From Blastomonas fulva (GTDB lineage Bacteria; Pseudomonadota; Alphaproteobacteria; Sphingomonadales; Sphingomonadaceae), in NCBI RefSeq assembly GCF_003431825.1, contig NZ_CP020083.1, forward strand, positions 3,138,501 through 3,202,500: a stretch of DNA of 64,000 nt. The letters run 5' to 3'. A program made the translations under genes and the position numbers. Shown here piece by piece: positions 44,877-53,273 of the stretch. Below the pieces are notes generated by a model. The model was not told the DNA's origin, did no database searches, and was given only the letters and a program-made list of their open reading frames with translations. Position 1 is the first letter of the stretch; each line of letters opens with the position of its first letter.

Positions 44877-44981
44877 GGGAAACCATTCTCCCCTTACAGG
44901 AAACTGCCCCTTCTTTTTAACCCGCCCGGCAATCCTCGAAAAGGGCTCGTTTGCCAAATGGCGTCTGTGGATGGCTCCCGC

Positions 44982-45230
44982 GTTGCAAGCATAAAGTGAT
45001 GATCAGGTGATGGGTCGGGTGCAGTCGTCTGTCCGGCCTGTTGATGCAGTCGGCATGGACTGCTGGCCCTGATGGGGTCCGCGAACATGGTCCCGATCGG
45101 CTTTGCAGGCTGTAACGCCTTCGCCATTCGTTGGGTTGTCCTTGTTCCCGGTCCGACCGGTTCGTTCCATCACATCGCTTTGCTCTCACAACGTCGTGAA
45201 GCTGATCTCCTCAGCTAAGCTCTTGATCTC
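44982..45230 (-). ncRNA. Candidate bridge RNA region of the IS1111-type element
   Basis: About 250 bp between the transposase stop and the inverted repeat with no convincing reading frame. In IS110-family elements a non-coding 'bridge RNA' made from an element end guides target choice, and in the IS1111 group it lies downstream of the transposase, which fits this segment. The fold itself was not verified, so this is a placement by analogy. Confidence 0.4.
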
Positions 45231-46268
45231 TCATGCAGCCAGTATCGGCGCATGACCGCGCTCGAAGACTCCGCCCCGCGCCATGATCGCCCATGCGATC
45301 CGCGCCATCTTGTTGGCGATGGCAACCGAGGCGACGCGCGCGGGCTTTCTGGCGAGTAGAGCAACAAAGCGCGGATCGACCGTCTCGGGCTTGCTCCTGG
45401 CAGATCGGATCAATGCGGTTGCACCGACAACGAGCAGCTGGCGCAGATAGTTGTCGCCCATCTTGGTGATCCGCCCGAGGCGTTCCTTGCCACCGCTCGA
45501 TCGCTGGCGCGGTGTCAGCCCCAGCCAGGCTGCGAACTGTCGTCCCGACTTGAACTGTGCGGCGTCGCCTACCGATGCGGCGAGCGCAGTAGCGCCAACG
45601 GGTCCGATGCCAGGGATCGTTGCAAGGCGCCGGGCCCGTTCGTCACTGCGCTGCAGAGCAGCAAGACGAAGATCGAGCTTGCGCAACTGTGTGTGCAGTT
45701 GGAGCACCTGCCCGGCTAGCACACCGACGACGTTCGCCGCTTCGTCCGGCAGATCTAGCTCGGCCTCACCATCGACGATCTTTCGCGCCATCTGCAACGC
45801 CTTTTCAACGCCGACCGGGATCGCAATGCCGAGCTCGGCAAGCACGCAGCGCATCATGTTGACCAGCTGCGTGCGCTGCTTGATCAGCAGGCTGCGCGCA
45901 CGGTGGATCGACAGCGCGGCCTGCTGCTCGCGCGATTTGATCGGCACGAACCGCATCGTCTGGCGCGTCACCGCTTCGCAGATCGCCTCGGCATCGGCAG
46001 CGTCGTTCTTGCCGCGCTTCACGTAAGGCTTCACGTAAGACGCCGGCATCAGCCGAACTTCGTGCCCGAGCTTCGTCAGCTCGCGCGCCCAGTGATGCGA
46101 CGTCCCGCAGGCCTCGGCGCCCACCAGGCACGGCGGTAGCTTTGCGAAGAACGGCAAGACCTGCGCTCGCCGCAGTGTCTTGCGGAGCACCACCTCACCG
46201 GTGGCGCTCACGCCGTGAACCTGAAAAACATTCTTGGCCAGATCGAGGCCGATTGTGCTAATCTCCAT
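45231..46268 (-). CDS. IS110-family transposase (DEDD recombinase)
   Basis: 345 aa from ATG 46268. The N-terminal RuvC-like domain starts MEISTIGLDLAKNVFQVHGV with catalytic Asp9, then CLVGAEACGTSHHWAREL with the Glu, and KRGKNDAADAEAICEAV with the two Asp. The C-terminal transposase-20 domain has LATIPGIGPVGATALAASVG and FAAWLGLTPRQRSSGGKERL with the likely catalytic Ser. All catalytic residues look intact, so the element may be active. It recombines DNA without target duplication. Confidence 0.95.
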   Translation of the reverse strand: MEISTIGLDLAKNVFQVHGVSATGEVVLRKTLRRAQVLPFFAKLPPCLVGAEACGTSHHWARELTKLGHEVRLMPASYVKPYVKRGKNDAADAEAICEAVTRQTMRFVPIKSREQQAALSIHRARSLLIKQRTQLVNMMRCVLAELGIAIPVGVEKALQMARKIVDGEAELDLPDEAANVVGVLAGQVLQLHTQLRKLDLRLAALQRSDERARRLATIPGIGPVGATALAASVGDAAQFKSGRQFAAWLGLTPRQRSSGGKERLGRITKMGDNYLRQLLVVGATALIRSARSKPETVDPRFVALLARKPARVASVAIANKMARIAWAIMARGGVFERGHAPILAA

Positions 46269-46395
46269 GACGGGTGGCTCCTTTGCTCGGGTTTGCATGA
46301 CAGCAACCCATATTGGCACCAAGATGCCGTGAGCGGGAGCCATCCACCTCATCCGCTTTGTTCAGTCATGCTTCGCAGGGCGTTTTCGAAGAATT

Positions 46396-46632
46396 TCAGG
46401 CTTGCCGCTGGGACTTTATTGAAGCGTGACGGAAGGTTGCAAGAAGCACGACCAAACCGATTACGTTGAAAAGACCGCCTGAAACAACCGTCACAAGCTC
46501 GAGCCAGCCATCAAACTGCATTCCCGCGAAAATCAGCGAATTGCCCGCGAAGATCGTAGCTAGCGCTCGCCACATCAGGAGATGGCCTCTGGTGACAACG
46601 ACGTTTTCATCGAGGTTACTAAAAACTGCCAT
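46396..46632 (-). CDS. Small two-helix membrane protein beside the insertion sequence
   Basis: 78 aa from ATG 46632; ATG 46647 is possible. Hydrophobic segments at about 20-36 and 47-66 (VVSGGLFNVIGLVVLLATFR), ending SIKSQRQA. No family recognised. Adjacent to the outer end of the IS1111-type element. The 205 bp between it and the ArsC-like gene hold nothing I can support. Confidence 0.5.
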   Translation of the reverse strand: MAVFSNLDENVVVTRGHLLMWRALATIFAGNSLIFAGMQFDGWLELVTVVSGGLFNVIGLVVLLATFRHASIKSQRQA

Positions 46633-46837
46633 AGGTAACGCTCGCATACACGAGGGGAATTCGCAACCGACCGTACGGTCAAAAGTTCAAAGGCTGAGAC
46701 TGACGGTGGGAAGTCGGCTTGGGGGGGCGTTTGCTGAACGACGCCTTTTTTGACGGCGGTACGAAAAGCTGGCATCTCGATTGCCTCCGAAAAAATCCCA
46801 CGCCCACCGGGCACGGCAAGAATGCGCAAGGACATCG

Positions 46838-47188
46838 ATGACCAAGATCACTCTCCACGGCATCCCCAATTGCGACACGATGAAGAAGGCGCGCGTCTGG
46901 CTCGAGGCGCAGGGACTGGCCTATGATTTCCACGACTACAAGAAAGTCGGGATAACCTCCGGCAAGCTGAACGCCTGGGCGGATGTCGTAGGATGGGAGG
47001 TGCTGCTCAACAAGGCGGGCACGACCTTCCGCAACCTCCCCGACGCGGACAAGGCGGACATCACCCGTGACAAGGCGATCGCGCTGATGGTCGAGCAGCC
47101 TTCGCTGATCAAGCGGCCGGTGCTGGAGCATCCCGGCGGCGTGCTGGTCGGCTTCAAGCCGGATGTCTATGCGAGCGCACTCGGCTGA
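46838..47188 (+). CDS. ArsC/Spx-family protein (YffB-like)
   Basis: 116 aa from ATG 46838. A thioredoxin-like fold with ITLHGIPNCDTMKKARVWLE: a single active-site Cys, as in ArsC and Spx/YffB, rather than a CxxC pair. The C-terminal signature is PSLIKRPVLEHPGGVLVGFK. Probably a glutathione-dependent thiol reductase; arsenate reduction is less likely given the single-gene context. Confidence 0.88.
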   Translation: MTKITLHGIPNCDTMKKARVWLEAQGLAYDFHDYKKVGITSGKLNAWADVVGWEVLLNKAGTTFRNLPDADKADITRDKAIALMVEQPSLIKRPVLEHPGGVLVGFKPDVYASALG

Positions 47189-47290
47189 AAATTCGGCCTG
47201 AAGATTTGGCCTGAAGATTTGGGCTGCGCCGCTGTCATATCGCTGTCTCCGTCCCCATCTACGAGGGATCACTGACAGGAGAATGCAGTC

Positions 47291-47575
47291 ATGCCCAAGG
47301 CCATCTGGAACGGTACCGTCATCGCCGAGAGCGACGATACCGTCGTAGTCGAGCGCAACCACTATTTCCCGCGCGACAGCGTTCGCGCCGATCTGCTCAA
47401 ACCCAGCGCCACCACCAGTGTGTGCGGCTGGAAGGGCACCGCCTCTTATTATTCGCTCGAGGTCGACGGCAAGACCAATGCCGACGCCGTATGGTATTAC
47501 CCTGAGCCCAAGGATGCGGCCAAGGAGATCACCGACCGGCTCGCGTTCTGGAAGGGCGTCGAGGTCACCGCGTGA
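47291..47575 (+). CDS. DUF427 protein
   Basis: 94 aa with the DUF427 hallmarks [29 protein letters not shown], the invariant [16 protein letters not shown] and [13 protein letters not shown] small beta-barrel family of unknown activity. Preceded by ACAGGAGAATGCAGTC. Its stop overlaps the GTG start of the glycerophosphodiesterase gene, indicating co-translation. Confidence 0.93.
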   Translation: MPKAIWNGTVIAESDDTVVVERNHYFPRDSVRADLLKPSATTSVCGWKGTASYYSLEVDGKTNADAVWYYPEPKDAAKEITDRLAFWKGVEVTA

Positions 47576-48585
47576 TCCTGAGCGCCTTCATGATGCTCGC
47601 GAGCAGCGCCAACCCCCTCGTCATCGCGCATCGCGGGGCGAGCGGGGAGCGGCCCGAGCATACGCTCGAGGCCTATGCTCTGGCGATCGATCAGGGGGCA
47701 GATTTTATCGAGCCCGACCTTGTCAGCACCCGCGACGGCGTGCTGGTGGCGCGGCACGAGAACGAGATTTCCGAGACCACCGACGTCGCTGCGCGACCTG
47801 AGTTTGCCAGCCGCAAGACCAGCAAGCTGATCGACGGCCAGACGCTCACGGGCTGGTTCACCGAGGATTTCACGCTCGCCGAATTGAAGACGCTGCGCGC
47901 GAAGGAGCGTCTCCCGCAGCTGCGCAAGGCGAACACCGCGTTCGATGGGCGCTACGAAGTGCCGACGCTGGCTGAAATCATCGCGCTGGTGCGCAAGCGG
48001 CAAAGCGAGACGGGGCGGACGATCGGGCTGTATCCCGAAACCAAGCACCCCAGCTATTTCCGCTCGATCGGGCTCCCGATCGAGGAGAAGCTGGTCACGA
48101 TGCTGGGCGATGCCGGCTATGACGGAGCGGCCGACCCTGTCTTCATCCAGAGCTTCGAGGTCGAGAACCTTAAACGCCTGCGCGGCATGACCAAGCTGCC
48201 GCTGGTGCAGCTGATGGCGGGCGCCTTCGGCCCACCCGATCTGCCCGGTATAACGTAGGCCGAAATGAGCACGCAGCAGGGCCTTGCCGATATCGCGCGA
48301 TACGCCAATGCGATCGGAGTAGAAAAGGCGATGGTCATCCCGCGCGATGCCAGCGGCGATCTGGCCGAGCCGACGGCGCTGGTGCGCGACGCGCATGCGG
48401 CGGGCCTGAAGATCCATGTCTGGACGTTCCGCCGCGAGAACTATTTCCTGTCGAAAGATCTGCGCATCGGCACCGACCCTGCCGGGACCGGCAATGTCAC
48501 CGCCGATATTCGCGCATTCCTCGCCACGGGGATCGACGGCTATTTTACCGACAATGTCGTAGAAGGCGTCGCCGCCGCCCGGTGA
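47572..48585 (+). pseudogene. Glycerophosphodiester phosphodiesterase gene interrupted by an in-frame TAG
   Basis: From GTG 47572 the frame encodes a GDPD TIM barrel: [40 protein letters not shown] and the substrate Lys/His region ETKHPS. A TAG stop occurs at 48256-48258 in the sequence for [21 protein letters not shown]. The same frame then continues uninterrupted through VHAAGLKIHVWTF-like residues and GIDGYFTDNV to 48585. The expected residue at the stop is Tyr, one base change from TAG. The N-terminal 228 residues lack the last barrel strands, so activity is doubtful. Real mutation, suppression or sequencing error are all possible. Confidence 0.85.
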
Positions 48586-48597
48586 CGAGACGCGCGA

Positions 48598-49692
48598 TCA
48601 GGGCGGAGGCGGCGATCCGCCCGATGCGGTCCCTTCCTCCCGCGCGGCCTGCTTGCCGTCACGGATCGCCTCGCGCATGTCCTTGTGATCGGCGGCATCG
48701 GGGGTTGCGGGCTCGTCGTTGAGCACCTTGGCGGCACGCGGCGCCAGGCAGACCTTGGCCAGCACCGGGAGATGGTCCGACCCCACATTTTCCAGCACCT
48801 TCATGTCCACCAAGGTAAAATCTGGCGACATGAACAGATGGTCGAGCGGCCAGCGCAGCCCGGGCAGATTGGCCGGGAAGGTCGCGTACAGCCCGCGGCC
48901 GATGCGCGGATCGAGATAGCCCCCGATCCGCTTGAACATCTGCGAGGTGCGCGACCAGGCGACATCGTTGAAATCGCCCATTGCAAGCACGGGCAGCTTC
49001 GTTTCCTTGGCGTGGCGCGCGGCGATCGCGATCTCGCCATCCCGCTTTTCGGTGTCCTCGCCCGGCTGGGGCGGACGCGGGTGCAGGCCGATATAGCGGA
49101 ACTGCGCACCTGCCTTGGTCTGCATGGTCGCGAACACCGATGGGGTTTCCTTGTCGATCAGCCAGGTGATCTCGGCATCCTCCACCGGCAGCCGCGACAG
49201 CAGGATCAGCCCGTAGAGATTGTCGAGCGGCGCGGACGAGCGGTGGGGATAACGGTCGATGACAGGCTTGAGGGCATCTTCCCACAGCTTGTCGGTTTCC
49301 AGCAGCAGCACGATGTCAGGGTCTTCACGGTCGATCAGCTCGATCGTGCGCGCGTAATCGCGGTTGGTCTGCAGCACGTTGAACGAGAAAGCGGAGATGC
49401 AGTTTTCACGGTTGATAACCGCCTTTGCGACCTCGGTCTTGGCGAAGGGGGTATACGGATAGATGCGAAAGCCCTGCCAGCCGATTACCAGCAGCATCGC
49501 CACCACAACCGCGGCGCGGACCCATCCGGTCAGCACCGGGACCGCTGCGACCAGAGCGATCGCGGCAAGCACCATCAGCGCGACACGCGGAAAGTCCCAC
49601 ATGCGGATGTACCAGCGATAGCTGGTCAGCAGGCTGAGCGTCGTGCCGGTTGCGGCAATGGCGGCCAGCACAAAAACAAGGATTCGCAGCAT
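48598..49692 (-). CDS. Endonuclease/exonuclease/phosphatase-family membrane protein
   Basis: 364 aa from ATG 49692. Three N-terminal membrane helices (about 1-80) precede an EEP domain with AFSFNVLQTNRDYARTIELI, VLLLETDKLWEDAL, LPVLAMGDFNDVAWSRTSQM and the catalytic NVGSDHLPVLAKV. The last 40 residues are polar and Pro-rich. The active site would face the periplasm. The substrate could be a nucleic acid, phospholipid or phosphate ester and is not readable. It converges on the glycerophosphodiesterase pseudogene. Confidence 0.9.
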   Translation of the reverse strand: MLRILVFVLAAIAATGTTLSLLTSYRWYIRMWDFPRVALMVLAAIALVAAVPVLTGWVRAAVVVAMLLVIGWQGFRIYPYTPFAKTEVAKAVINRENCISAFSFNVLQTNRDYARTIELIDREDPDIVLLLETDKLWEDALKPVIDRYPHRSSAPLDNLYGLILLSRLPVEDAEITWLIDKETPSVFATMQTKAGAQFRYIGLHPRPPQPGEDTEKRDGEIAIAARHAKETKLPVLAMGDFNDVAWSRTSQMFKRIGGYLDPRIGRGLYATFPANLPGLRWPLDHLFMSPDFTLVDMKVLENVGSDHLPVLAKVCLAPRAAKVLNDEPATPDAADHKDMREAIRDGKQAAREEGTASGGSPPPP

Positions 49693-49824
49693 CCTGAATC
49701 ATATCCGTTGTGGAAGGAAAAGAGAGGACCCTTGTCGCGTGCTGCGCGGGATTAGGCAAGCGCGGCGTCCCTTACTGCGCCGTTGTGTTTGCAGAGCGCC
49801 GTGTGCGCCGCTACACCTGCCTCT

Positions 49825-50697
49825 ATGTCCACGACCTACACGCTCGATACATCGACCAGCCGCGCCAATCCGACGCCCGCGCCCATGAAGCGCCTGACCG
49901 TGCCCGGGATCCAGCGGCGCAAGGCAGGTGGCGTCACCGATATGCCGGTGGTGATGCTCACCGCCTACACTGCGCGCATGGCGCAGTTGCTCGATCCGCA
50001 TTGCGACATGCTGCTGGTGGGCGATTCGCTGGGCCAGGTGATATATGGCCTGCCCAGCACGGTGCCCGTCACGCTCGAGATGATGGCCGCGCATGGCGCT
50101 GCGGTGGTGCGTGGCAGCTATCACAGCATCGTCGTCATCGACATGCCGTTCGGCAGCTATGAAGCGTCGCCCGAGCAGGCCTTTGCCAGCGCCGCACGAT
50201 TGCTCAAGGAAACCGGCGCGGCGGCAGTCAAGCTCGAGGGTGGCGCCGCGATGGCGCCCACCGTGCGCTTTCTCACCGAGCGCGGCATCCCCGTGGTCGG
50301 CCATGTCGGGCTGACCCCACAGGCGATCAACATCCTGGGCAGCTATGCTGCGCGCGGGCGTTCGGGAGCCGAAGCCGACAAGATCGTCAGCGATGCGGTT
50401 GCGCTCGACAAGGCAGGCGCCTTTGCCATCGTCGTCGAAGGCGTGGTCGAACCGATTGCCATCGCGGTGACAGAGGCTGTGGCCGCGATCGTCATCGGTA
50501 TCGGCGCGTCTGCACATTGCGATGGCCAGGTGCTGGTCACCGAAGACATGCTGGGCCTGTTCGAACGCACCGCGCGCTTCGTGAAGAAGTACGAGAACCT
50601 TGCAGGCGTGATCGAAACCGCGGTGAAGAGCTATTCCGCCGAAGTCACCGCGCGCAGCTTCCCCAGCGCCGACCAAACCTACGCGCCGAAGGACTGA
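49825..50697 (+). CDS. panB: 3-methyl-2-oxobutanoate hydroxymethyltransferase
   Basis: 290 aa from ATG 49825. The TIM barrel carries [40 protein letters not shown] (metal-binding Asp), [13 protein letters not shown], and [20 protein letters not shown] with the catalytic Glu region [10 protein letters not shown]. It transfers a hydroxymethyl group from 5,10-methylene-THF to ketoisovalerate in pantothenate and CoA synthesis. Followed by a palindromic repeat in the gap before the convergent thiolase gene. Confidence 0.97.
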   Translation: MSTTYTLDTSTSRANPTPAPMKRLTVPGIQRRKAGGVTDMPVVMLTAYTARMAQLLDPHCDMLLVGDSLGQVIYGLPSTVPVTLEMMAAHGAAVVRGSYHSIVVIDMPFGSYEASPEQAFASAARLLKETGAAAVKLEGGAAMAPTVRFLTERGIPVVGHVGLTPQAINILGSYAARGRSGAEADKIVSDAVALDKAGAFAIVVEGVVEPIAIAVTEAVAAIVIGIGASAHCDGQVLVTEDMLGLFERTARFVKKYENLAGVIETAVKSYSAEVTARSFPSADQTYAPKD

Positions 50698-50701
50698 CCT
50701 T

Positions 50702-50782
50702 CGTCATTCCCGCGCACGCGGGGATCCCGCTTTCTTTGACCTTGGCGCAGAAGCGGGCCCCCCCGCCTTCGCGGGGGTGACG
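50702..50782. repeat. REP/BIME-like palindromic repeat, copy 1
   Basis: Two related GC-rich units in inverted orientation: CGTCATTCCCGCGCACGCGG at the left and the complement-like CGCCTTCGCGGGGGTGACG at the right, with CCCGCTT/AAGCGGG inside. Nearly the same element recurs at 57726-57808. Both copies lie between convergent genes. Confidence 0.75.
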
Positions 50783-50819
50783 TTCAAATTGTTCTACCGG
50801 TGGCAGAGCTGCCGTCGCC

Positions 50820-52016
50820 TCAGATCAGCTCAAGCGCCACCGCGGTCGCCTCGCCGCCACCGATGCACAGCGACGCAACGCCGCGCGTGCCGCCGCGCGT
50901 CTGCAACGCGGAGATCAGCGTCGCGATGATCCGCGCACCGCTGGCGCCGATCGGGTGGCCCAGCGCGGTCGCACCGCCATGGACATTGACCTTGTCGTGG
51001 GGGATGCCGAGGTCGCGCATGGCGATCATCGAGACGCAGGCGAACGCCTCGTTGACCTCGAACAGATCGACGTCATCGACGCTCCAACCGGCCTTTTCCA
51101 TCGCCTTGCGGCTCGCATCGACCGGCGCGGTGGTGAACTTTGCCGGGGCATGCGCGTGCGCCGCGTGGCTGACGATCCGCGCGACCGGCTTGAGACCGAG
51201 GCGATCGGCCACGCTCTGCCGCGTCAGCACCAGAGCTGCTGCGCCATCGGAGATCGACGAGGCGTTGGCGGCGGTGATCGTGCCATCCTTGGCGAAGGCG
51301 GGCTTGAGCGTCGGGATCTTGCTGGCGTCGCCCTTGAGCGGCTGCTCGTCCTTGTCGACCGTCTCGGTGCCCTTGCGGCCCGTGATTTCCACCGCGACGA
51401 TCTCGCGGTCGAACGCGCCCGAGGTCTGCGCATGCTGCGCACGGGTCAGCGAAGTCACCGCATAGTCATCCTGTGCCTCGCGGGTGAATTGATATTCGCC
51501 TGCGGTTTCCTCGGCAAAGCTGCCCATAGCGCGGCCCGGTTCATAGGCATCTTCGAGGCCATCGAGGAACATGTGGTCCATCACCCGGTCATGCCCGATC
51601 CGCGCCCCTCCGCGGTGCTTGGTCAGCAGGTACGGCGCGTTGGTCATGCTTTCCATGCCGCCAGCCACCAGCAGGTCGACCGAACCCGATGCCAGCGCCT
51701 CGGCGCCCATGATCGTGGCCTGCATTCCGCTTCCGCACATCTTGTTGACCGTGGTGGCCTCGACGGATGTCGGCAAACCAGCCTTGAGCGCAGCCTGGCG
51801 CGCGGGAGCCTGGCCGAGGCCTGCGGGCAGAACGCAGCCCATGTAGATCCGCTCGACATCGCCGCCCGATACTCCGGCGCGCTCGACCGCTGCCTTGACT
51901 GCCGTGGCGCCCAGATCGGTCGCGCTCGCACCGGACAGGCTGCCTTGAAAGCTGCCCATCGGGGTGCGCGCATAGGACAGGATGACGACGGGATCGGCGG
52001 CGGAAAAAGCGGTCAT
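50820..52016 (-). CDS. Acetyl-CoA acetyltransferase (thiolase)
   Basis: 398 aa from ATG 52016 (MTAFSAADPVVILSYARTPM). The thiolase nucleophile lies in TTVNKMCGSGMQATIMGAEA (Cys about 90), with NEAFACVSMIAMRDLG, the HGGATALGHPIGASGARIIA motif with catalytic His, and the final SLCIGGGEATAVALE with the second Cys. It condenses two acetyl-CoA or cleaves acetoacetyl-CoA. No PHB genes are adjacent, so biosynthetic or degradative use is open. Confidence 0.95.
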   Translation of the reverse strand: MTAFSAADPVVILSYARTPMGSFQGSLSGASATDLGATAVKAAVERAGVSGGDVERIYMGCVLPAGLGQAPARQAALKAGLPTSVEATTVNKMCGSGMQATIMGAEALASGSVDLLVAGGMESMTNAPYLLTKHRGGARIGHDRVMDHMFLDGLEDAYEPGRAMGSFAEETAGEYQFTREAQDDYAVTSLTRAQHAQTSGAFDREIVAVEITGRKGTETVDKDEQPLKGDASKIPTLKPAFAKDGTITAANASSISDGAAALVLTRQSVADRLGLKPVARIVSHAAHAHAPAKFTTAPVDASRKAMEKAGWSVDDVDLFEVNEAFACVSMIAMRDLGIPHDKVNVHGGATALGHPIGASGARIIATLISALQTRGGTRGVASLCIGGGEATAVALELI

Positions 52017-52179
52017 GACATTCGGTCCTCTGGCAGGTTCAATGATGCGGTTTCCCCTAGAGCAAGCTGCGGTGCATTTCAAATGCCGCACGCGTCATGC
52101 AAAAGCGCTTTTCACGCGCGACCCAAGCCCGCTAAGGCTTAGGACGCGTCCCCCTTCCCGGTGCAAGGCTATTGAAACG

Positions 52180-52938
52180 ATGTTTGCGCCCCTGCTGCAG
52201 CACCCCGTGATCGCACCGATCGCCGCAGCGATAATCGGGGTAATCCTCGGCAGCTTCATCGCCGCACTGGTCAGCCGCTGGCCGCAGGGACGATCGGTGC
52301 TGTCCGGTCGTTCGCATTGCGAATCGTGCGATACGGTGCTGCGCCCCTGGCACCTCGTACCGGTCATCTCCTGGCTGGCACTTCGTGGGCGGTGCGCCAT
52401 CTGCAACGCGGCGATCGGACCCGACACGCTGGTCATCGAGCTTTTTGCCGCCGCGATCGGCGCGCTCGCGTTCGCGCTGCACCCGGGCTGGGCGGGGCTG
52501 GGCATCGCCGCCTTTGGTTGGCTGCTGCTGCCGCTCGCCTGGCTCGATCTGCGGCACTATTGGTTGCCGCACCCGCTCACCCTGGCGCTGGCCATCGGCG
52601 GATTGATCGCAGGTTTTGCAGGCCTCCCCCCCGATGTGACCAGCCGGCTGATAGGCGCAGGCGCGGGTCTGGCGATGCTGTGGGGCATCGCGCTGGCCTA
52701 TCGCACGCTGCGCGGGCGCGACGGACTGGGCGGCGGCGACCCGCTGCTGCTGGGCGCGATCGGGCTGTGGCTGGGCTGGCAGGCGCTGCCGCTCGTGCTG
52801 CTGATCGCGAGCGGCGCAGGCCTTGCCATCGCGCTCGTCCTGCAGGCGCGCGGCACCGTACTCGACAACGCGACCCGCTTTCCATTGGGCACATTGATGG
52901 CAGCGGCGGCCTGGCCGGTGGCTTTGCTCAGCTTTTAG
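52180..52938 (+). CDS. Prepilin leader peptidase/N-methyltransferase (A24 family)
   Basis: 252 aa from ATG 52180. The N-terminal methyltransferase-type domain has the zinc Cys pairs CESCDTVLRP and RCAICNAAIGP. It has several membrane helices, the first aspartic protease motif WLDLRHYWLPHPLTLAL, and the second GLGGGDPLLLGAIGLW (GxGD). It cleaves and N-methylates type IV pilin or type II secretion pseudopilin leaders. No pilus genes are adjacent, so its substrates are elsewhere in the genome. Confidence 0.93.
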   Translation: MFAPLLQHPVIAPIAAAIIGVILGSFIAALVSRWPQGRSVLSGRSHCESCDTVLRPWHLVPVISWLALRGRCAICNAAIGPDTLVIELFAAAIGALAFALHPGWAGLGIAAFGWLLLPLAWLDLRHYWLPHPLTLALAIGGLIAGFAGLPPDVTSRLIGAGAGLAMLWGIALAYRTLRGRDGLGGGDPLLLGAIGLWLGWQALPLVLLIASGAGLAIALVLQARGTVLDNATRFPLGTLMAAAAWPVALLSF

Positions 52939-52947
52939 AGTCTGGTC

Positions 52948-53169
52948 TTAGCGACGCGTCGCCTTGCGCAGGCCGTTGCTCAAAAAGGTCTGGCCGCGCT
53001 GCGATACGGAAAACGTGCCGCTGGCGAGCAATGCCAGAAAGCCGATGCCGATGATCAGCCCGGACGAGGCTCCGATGGCGAGCAGGATCAGCATCACGCC
53101 GACGAAAGGTGCAGCTATCAGACCGAACAGGCCCGCGACGACGAGCGTGGATTGCAGTGTATCAAACAT
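52948..53169 (-). CDS. Small two-helix membrane protein
   Basis: 73 aa from ATG 53169 (MFDTLQSTLVVAGLFGLIAA). Hydrophobic segments at about 8-30 and 34-52, then a basic tail (SQRGQTFLSNGLRKATRR). No family recognised. It converges on the prepilin peptidase gene with a nine-base gap and lies about 100 bp downstream of acs on the same strand. Confidence 0.62.
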   Translation of the reverse strand: MFDTLQSTLVVAGLFGLIAAPFVGVMLILLAIGASSGLIIGIGFLALLASGTFSVSQRGQTFLSNGLRKATRR

Positions 53170-53273
53170 GGTGGAGAATTTCCGGCAAAGCTGCGAAGCC
53201 GCAGAAATCGAACGACAAAATAGCCAAGCCGATGCCCTATCATGCCAAAGTCGCGGCGTGCTGGCCAGCGATT

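Larger units (their letters stand above)
44967..46347 (-). mobile_element. IS110-family (IS1111-type) insertion sequence
   Basis: Bounded by perfect 15-bp inverted repeats: GTGGATGGCTCCCGC at 44967-44981 and its complement at 46333-46347. They enclose a DEDD transposase, 64 bp of 5' non-coding sequence and about 250 bp of 3' non-coding sequence. Subterminal inverted repeats are a mark of the IS1111 group; typical IS110 elements lack them. True ends probably lie a few bases outside the repeats. No target-site duplication is evident, as expected for the family. Confidence 0.85.
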
